From: Legionellales bacterium
GTDB taxonomy: Bacteria > Pseudomonadota > Gammaproteobacteria > WLWR01
NCBI GenBank assembly: GCA_012103495.1
Contig: WLWR01000047.1
Location: 1-9,551, forward strand
Reading direction: 5' to 3'
DNA length: 9,551 bases
Part shown: positions 7,517-9,551 of the stretch, one piece after another
How positions within the stretch are numbered: position 1 is the stretch's first letter
Layout of the letters: each line of letters begins with the position of its first letter
The notes under the pieces: model-generated
Told to the model about the DNA's origin: nothing
The model's database searches: none
What the model saw: only the letters and a program-made list of their open reading frames with translations
Position numbers and translations under genes: made by a program

Positions 7517-7545
7517 ATTATATAGAAACCTCTGTACCGGGTAAA
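7517..7545 (-). promoter_or_regulatory. predicted sigma70 promoter upstream of uppS
   Basis: On the minus strand, a -35 hexamer TTTACC (7545-7540, four of six matches to TTGACA) is followed by a 17-nt spacer and a perfect -10 TATAAT (7522-7517). Initiation would fall near 7510, giving a leader of about 80 nt before the uppS start. It sits in the only long gap of the cluster, which makes functional use more likely than for hits inside genes. The 119 nt between this element and the frr stop contain no gene or convincing terminator. This is a sequence prediction only. Confidence 0.55.
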
Positions 7546-7664
7546 CTTAAAGATGCGGTCATCGGTAGCGTTATAACATGAGACAACACGTTTGATTGTT
7601 GGCAGGGTTCTCAGCAATAAATTCAACTGCATTTACTCACATTCACCTGATCGTGGGCAATCGC

Positions 7665-8222
7665 TTATACTTTCATCAAATCTTGTTCTTTTTCCGCAAG
7701 AGCACTGTCGATTTGTTTAATAAATTGATCAGTCAGTTTTTGCATTTCATCCATAGCACGACGTTCATCATCCTCGGTGATGTCTTTGGTTTTAAGTAAT
7801 TCTTTGAATTGATGATTGGCATCGCGACGAATGTTACGCACCGCAATGCGCGCGTTTTCCGCTTCCTGACGCACGACTTTGATTAAGTCTTTCCGTCGCT
7901 CTTCAGTAAGCGCTGGTAATGGCACCCGAATGCAGTCACCACTGGTGGCTGGGTTCAATCCCAAATCGGCTTGACGAATGGCTTTTTCCACATCTTTAAC
8001 CAATGGTTTTTCCCAAGGAGTGACGGTAAGCGTGCGGGGATCGGTAATGTTGATGCTCGCCACTTGATTTAAAGGCGTTGGATTGCCGTAATATTCAACC
8101 ATCACTTGATCGAGCAAACTGGGATGTGCCCGACCCGAGCGTAGCTTGGCCAACTCAACATGAAAAGTTTCTAAGCTCTTTTGCATACGCTCGTGGCTGT
8201 CTTGAAGAATTTCTTGTTGCAT
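7665..8222 (-). CDS. frr: ribosome recycling factor
   Basis: The ribosome recycling factor works with EF-G in the cytoplasm to split the post-termination ribosome after release of the peptide. The 185-residue length equals that of the E. coli protein. Residues 1-30 and 105-185 form the long three-helix bundle, and the middle part forms the small beta domain that contacts EF-G. Conserved blocks are KLRSGRAHPSLLD at 26-38, VEYYGNPTPLNQVAS, LGLNPATSGDCIRVPLPALT and EERRKDL, and AVRNIRRDAN. The ATG at 8222-8220 lies 6 nt after the pyrH stop and has a strong AGGAGGG upstream. The 233-nt gap after its stop separates it from uppS, where E. coli carries dxr. Confidence 0.98.
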   Translation of the reverse strand: MQQEILQDSHERMQKSLETFHVELAKLRSGRAHPSLLDQVMVEYYGNPTPLNQVASINITDPRTLTVTPWEKPLVKDVEKAIRQADLGLNPATSGDCIRVPLPALTEERRKDLIKVVRQEAENARIAVRNIRRDANHQFKELLKTKDITEDDERRAMDEMQKLTDQFIKQIDSALAEKEQDLMKV

Positions 8223-8228
8223 GGTGAT

Positions 8229-8954
8229 TTACCCTCCTACACTGGTGCCTTCGACATTGCTTAAAATGACTGATTTTAGCGCGCCGGGTTTATTGATATT
8301 AAACACTCTCAATGGCATTTGATGATCACGACACAAGCAAACGGCAGTCAAATCCATCACTTGTAAATCTTTATGCAAAATTTCAGTGTATGTTAAATGA
8401 TCGAATTTGGTCGCTTGAGGGTCTTGCATAGGATCAGCCGAATACACTCCGTCGACTTTAGTGGCCTTTAACATCACATCAGCATCAATTTCAATTGCGC
8501 GCAAACATGCGGCCGAATCGGTGGTGAAAAAAGGATTACCGGTACCTGCGGCAAATATAACCACATGGTTTTCACGCAAACTTTGAATGGCTTTACGTCG
8601 ATTGTAAGCATCGACCACACCAGTCATTGGGATGGCTGACATGATCCGTGCCGGCAAATCAATGCGCTCTAGCGCGTCACGCACGGCCAAACCATTCATC
8701 ACGGTTGCTAGCATGCCCATATGATCACCCGTCACCCGTCCTAGGCCTGCTGCAGACAGTGCTTTGCCGCGGAATAAATTACCCCCGCCAATCACAACCC
8801 CAATTTGCACGCCCAACGCTCTGATTTGGGCAATCTCGCGCGCCATCCGATCCAACACTTGTGGATCGATGCCAAATTCAGCCTTCCCCATCAGCGCTTC
8901 ACCACTGAGTTTAAGCAGAATACGCTGATAAATAGGAGTTTCAGGGGTGCTCAC
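8229..8954 (-). CDS. pyrH: uridylate (UMP) kinase PyrH
   Basis: PyrH phosphorylates UMP to UDP with ATP, the entry to UTP and CTP synthesis. The bacterial enzyme is a hexamer of the amino-acid-kinase fold and is typically activated by GTP and inhibited by UTP. The 241-residue length matches E. coli. KLSGEAL at 15-21 and GGGNLFRG at 56-63 bind phosphate. GDHMGMLATVMNGLAVRDAL at 76-95, GTGNPFFTTDSAA at 137-149 and KATKVDGVYSADP at 163-175 are the nucleotide-binding and catalytic segments. The start is GTG at 8954-8952, set by a good TAGGAG 5 nt upstream. CTP produced downstream of UMP is the co-substrate of CdsA in the same cluster, though the linkage is more likely shared growth-rate control than a pathway. 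Confidence 0.98.
   Translation of the reverse strand: MSTPETPIYQRILLKLSGEALMGKAEFGIDPQVLDRMAREIAQIRALGVQIGVVIGGGNLFRGKALSAAGLGRVTGDHMGMLATVMNGLAVRDALERIDLPARIMSAIPMTGVVDAYNRRKAIQSLRENHVVIFAAGTGNPFFTTDSAACLRAIEIDADVMLKATKVDGVYSADPMQDPQATKFDHLTYTEILHKDLQVMDLTAVCLCRDHQMPLRVFNINKPGALKSVILSNVEGTSVGG
8232..8238 (-). promoter_or_regulatory. ribosome binding site of frr inside the end of pyrH
   Basis: AGGAGGG is formed by the last codons of pyrH (GTA GGA GGG) immediately before its TAA stop, 9 nt from the frr ATG. It is the strongest Shine-Dalgarno sequence in the window and fixes the frr start at 8222. Confidence 0.85.
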
Positions 8955-8959
8955 TGATG

Positions 8960-8965
8960 CTCCTA
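8960..8965 (-). promoter_or_regulatory. ribosome binding site of pyrH, overlapping the tsf stop
   Basis: TAGGAG uses the tsf stop codon TAG as its first three bases and stands 5 nt from the pyrH GTG. It is the evidence for the GTG start. The arrangement suggests that ribosomes terminating on tsf re-initiate on pyrH. Confidence 0.8.
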
Positions 8966-9551
8966 CTGATTGTCAGATTGTTTGACTTGCGCCATGACTT
9001 CACTGGCAAAATCCTCGGCTTTCTTTTCGATGCCTTCGCCCACTTCAAATCGGACAAATCGCACCACTTCGGCATTGTGATTTTTCAGCAATTGCACAAT
9101 TTTAATATTGAGATCTTTGATAAACGGTTGTCCCAACAAACTGACTTCATCTAAAAATTTATCAATTCGACCTTGAATCATTTTTTCAACAATTTCTGCC
9201 GGTTTGCCGCTTTCCAACGCCAAAGCGGTGAAAATTTCTTTTTCTTTATCGATTAATTCTTGGGATACTTGTTCTTTGTTAACCACCATCGGTTTACTAG
9301 CAGCAATGTGCATGGCAATGTCCTTGGCAAGCGCTTCATCACCGCCGATTACTTCAACCACCACGCCAATTTTATTTCCATGACGGTAGAAGCCCAATGT
9401 ATGTTCAGACTCAAGCCTAATCACCCGCCGCACTTGGATGTTTTCACCCACTTTAGTGATCAACTCTTTGCGCTGTTGCTCAATCGTATAATCACTATCG
9501 ACCATGTTGACATCAGCCAATTGACTGACGTCTTCGATCTTTTTAAACAAA
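8963..9551 (-). CDS. tsf: elongation factor Ts, C-terminal two-thirds (cut by window edge)
   Basis: EF-Ts is the nucleotide exchange factor that replaces GDP on EF-Tu. The 195 codons seen correspond to about residue 93 onward of the 283-residue E. coli protein, so the N-terminal UBA-like domain and the TDFVA segment lie outside the window. The codon at the edge is TTG inside the gene and not a start. The core domain is clear: KVGENIQVRRVIRLE, GFYRHGNKIGVVVEVIGGDE, and HIAASKP. These are followed by the helical stretch with SGKPAEIVEKMIQGRIDKF and EVSLLGQPFIKD, and the C-terminal HNAEVVRFVRFEVGEGIEKK. The protein ends KQSDNQ, close to the E. coli KQS. It heads the visible operon; rpsB is the expected gene just beyond the edge. 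Confidence 0.97.
   Translation of the reverse strand, partial: LFKKIEDVSQLADVNMVDSDYTIEQQRKELITKVGENIQVRRVIRLESEHTLGFYRHGNKIGVVVEVIGGDEALAKDIAMHIAASKPMVVNKEQVSQELIDKEKEIFTALALESGKPAEIVEKMIQGRIDKFLDEVSLLGQPFIKDLNIKIVQLLKNHNAEVVRFVRFEVGEGIEKKAEDFASEVMAQVKQSDNQ

Noticed and set aside
7518..7562. A 14-codon open frame (MTASLSLPGTEVSI) upstream of uppS on the minus strand.
   Set aside because: It has no Shine-Dalgarno sequence, overlaps the predicted promoter and would lie upstream of the transcription start. Most likely chance.
7605..7632. A possible inverted repeat between frr and uppS (ATTG-CTG against CAACAAT) considered as an frr terminator.
   Set aside because: Only four continuous base pairs form before mismatches, and no T-run follows, so it does not qualify.

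Overview
The window is an ordinary chromosomal segment from a Gram-negative bacterium, most likely a gammaproteobacterium. It holds the widely conserved block that runs from translation factors to outer-membrane biogenesis. Every supported gene lies on the minus strand, so transcription runs from high to low coordinates: tsf (partial, at the right edge) - pyrH - frr - uppS - cdsA - rseP - bamA - skp - lpxD - fabZ - lpxA (partial, at the left edge). All products are recognisable, and the key motifs I looked for are intact. I see no mobile elements, CRISPR arrays, tRNAs, rRNAs or signs of transfer.

Layout. At 7665-9551 are elongation factor Ts, UMP kinase and ribosome recycling factor. They are packed with 6-8 nt gaps, and each Shine-Dalgarno sequence sits on or beside the previous stop codon. 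At 7432-7664 is a 233-nt gap, the only sizeable non-coding stretch. It contains a plausible sigma70 promoter and a clean two-stem RNA hairpin facing uppS. At 4520-7431 are undecaprenyl diphosphate synthase, CDP-diacylglycerol synthase (4-nt overlap) and the site-2 protease RseP. At 1-4471 are BamA, Skp, LpxD, FabZ and the first 30 codons of LpxA.

How the genes work together. UppS makes the C55 lipid carrier for peptidoglycan and O-antigen. CdsA makes the CDP-diacylglycerol that feeds phospholipid synthesis. LpxD, FabZ and LpxA supply or use 3-hydroxyacyl-ACP for lipid A and fatty acid synthesis. Skp chaperones outer-membrane proteins to BamA, which inserts them. RseP carries out the intramembrane cut that, in E. 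coli, releases sigmaE when outer-membrane assembly fails. The cluster thus joins translation capacity to envelope construction.

The points most worth a second look are the absence of dxr (ispC), which many gammaproteobacteria carry inside this block, and the promoter plus structured leader upstream of uppS. The absence of dxr would fit an organism that keeps dxr elsewhere or that makes isoprenoids by the mevalonate route, as reported for Coxiella; which one applies cannot be decided from this window. I found no convincing undescribed system here.
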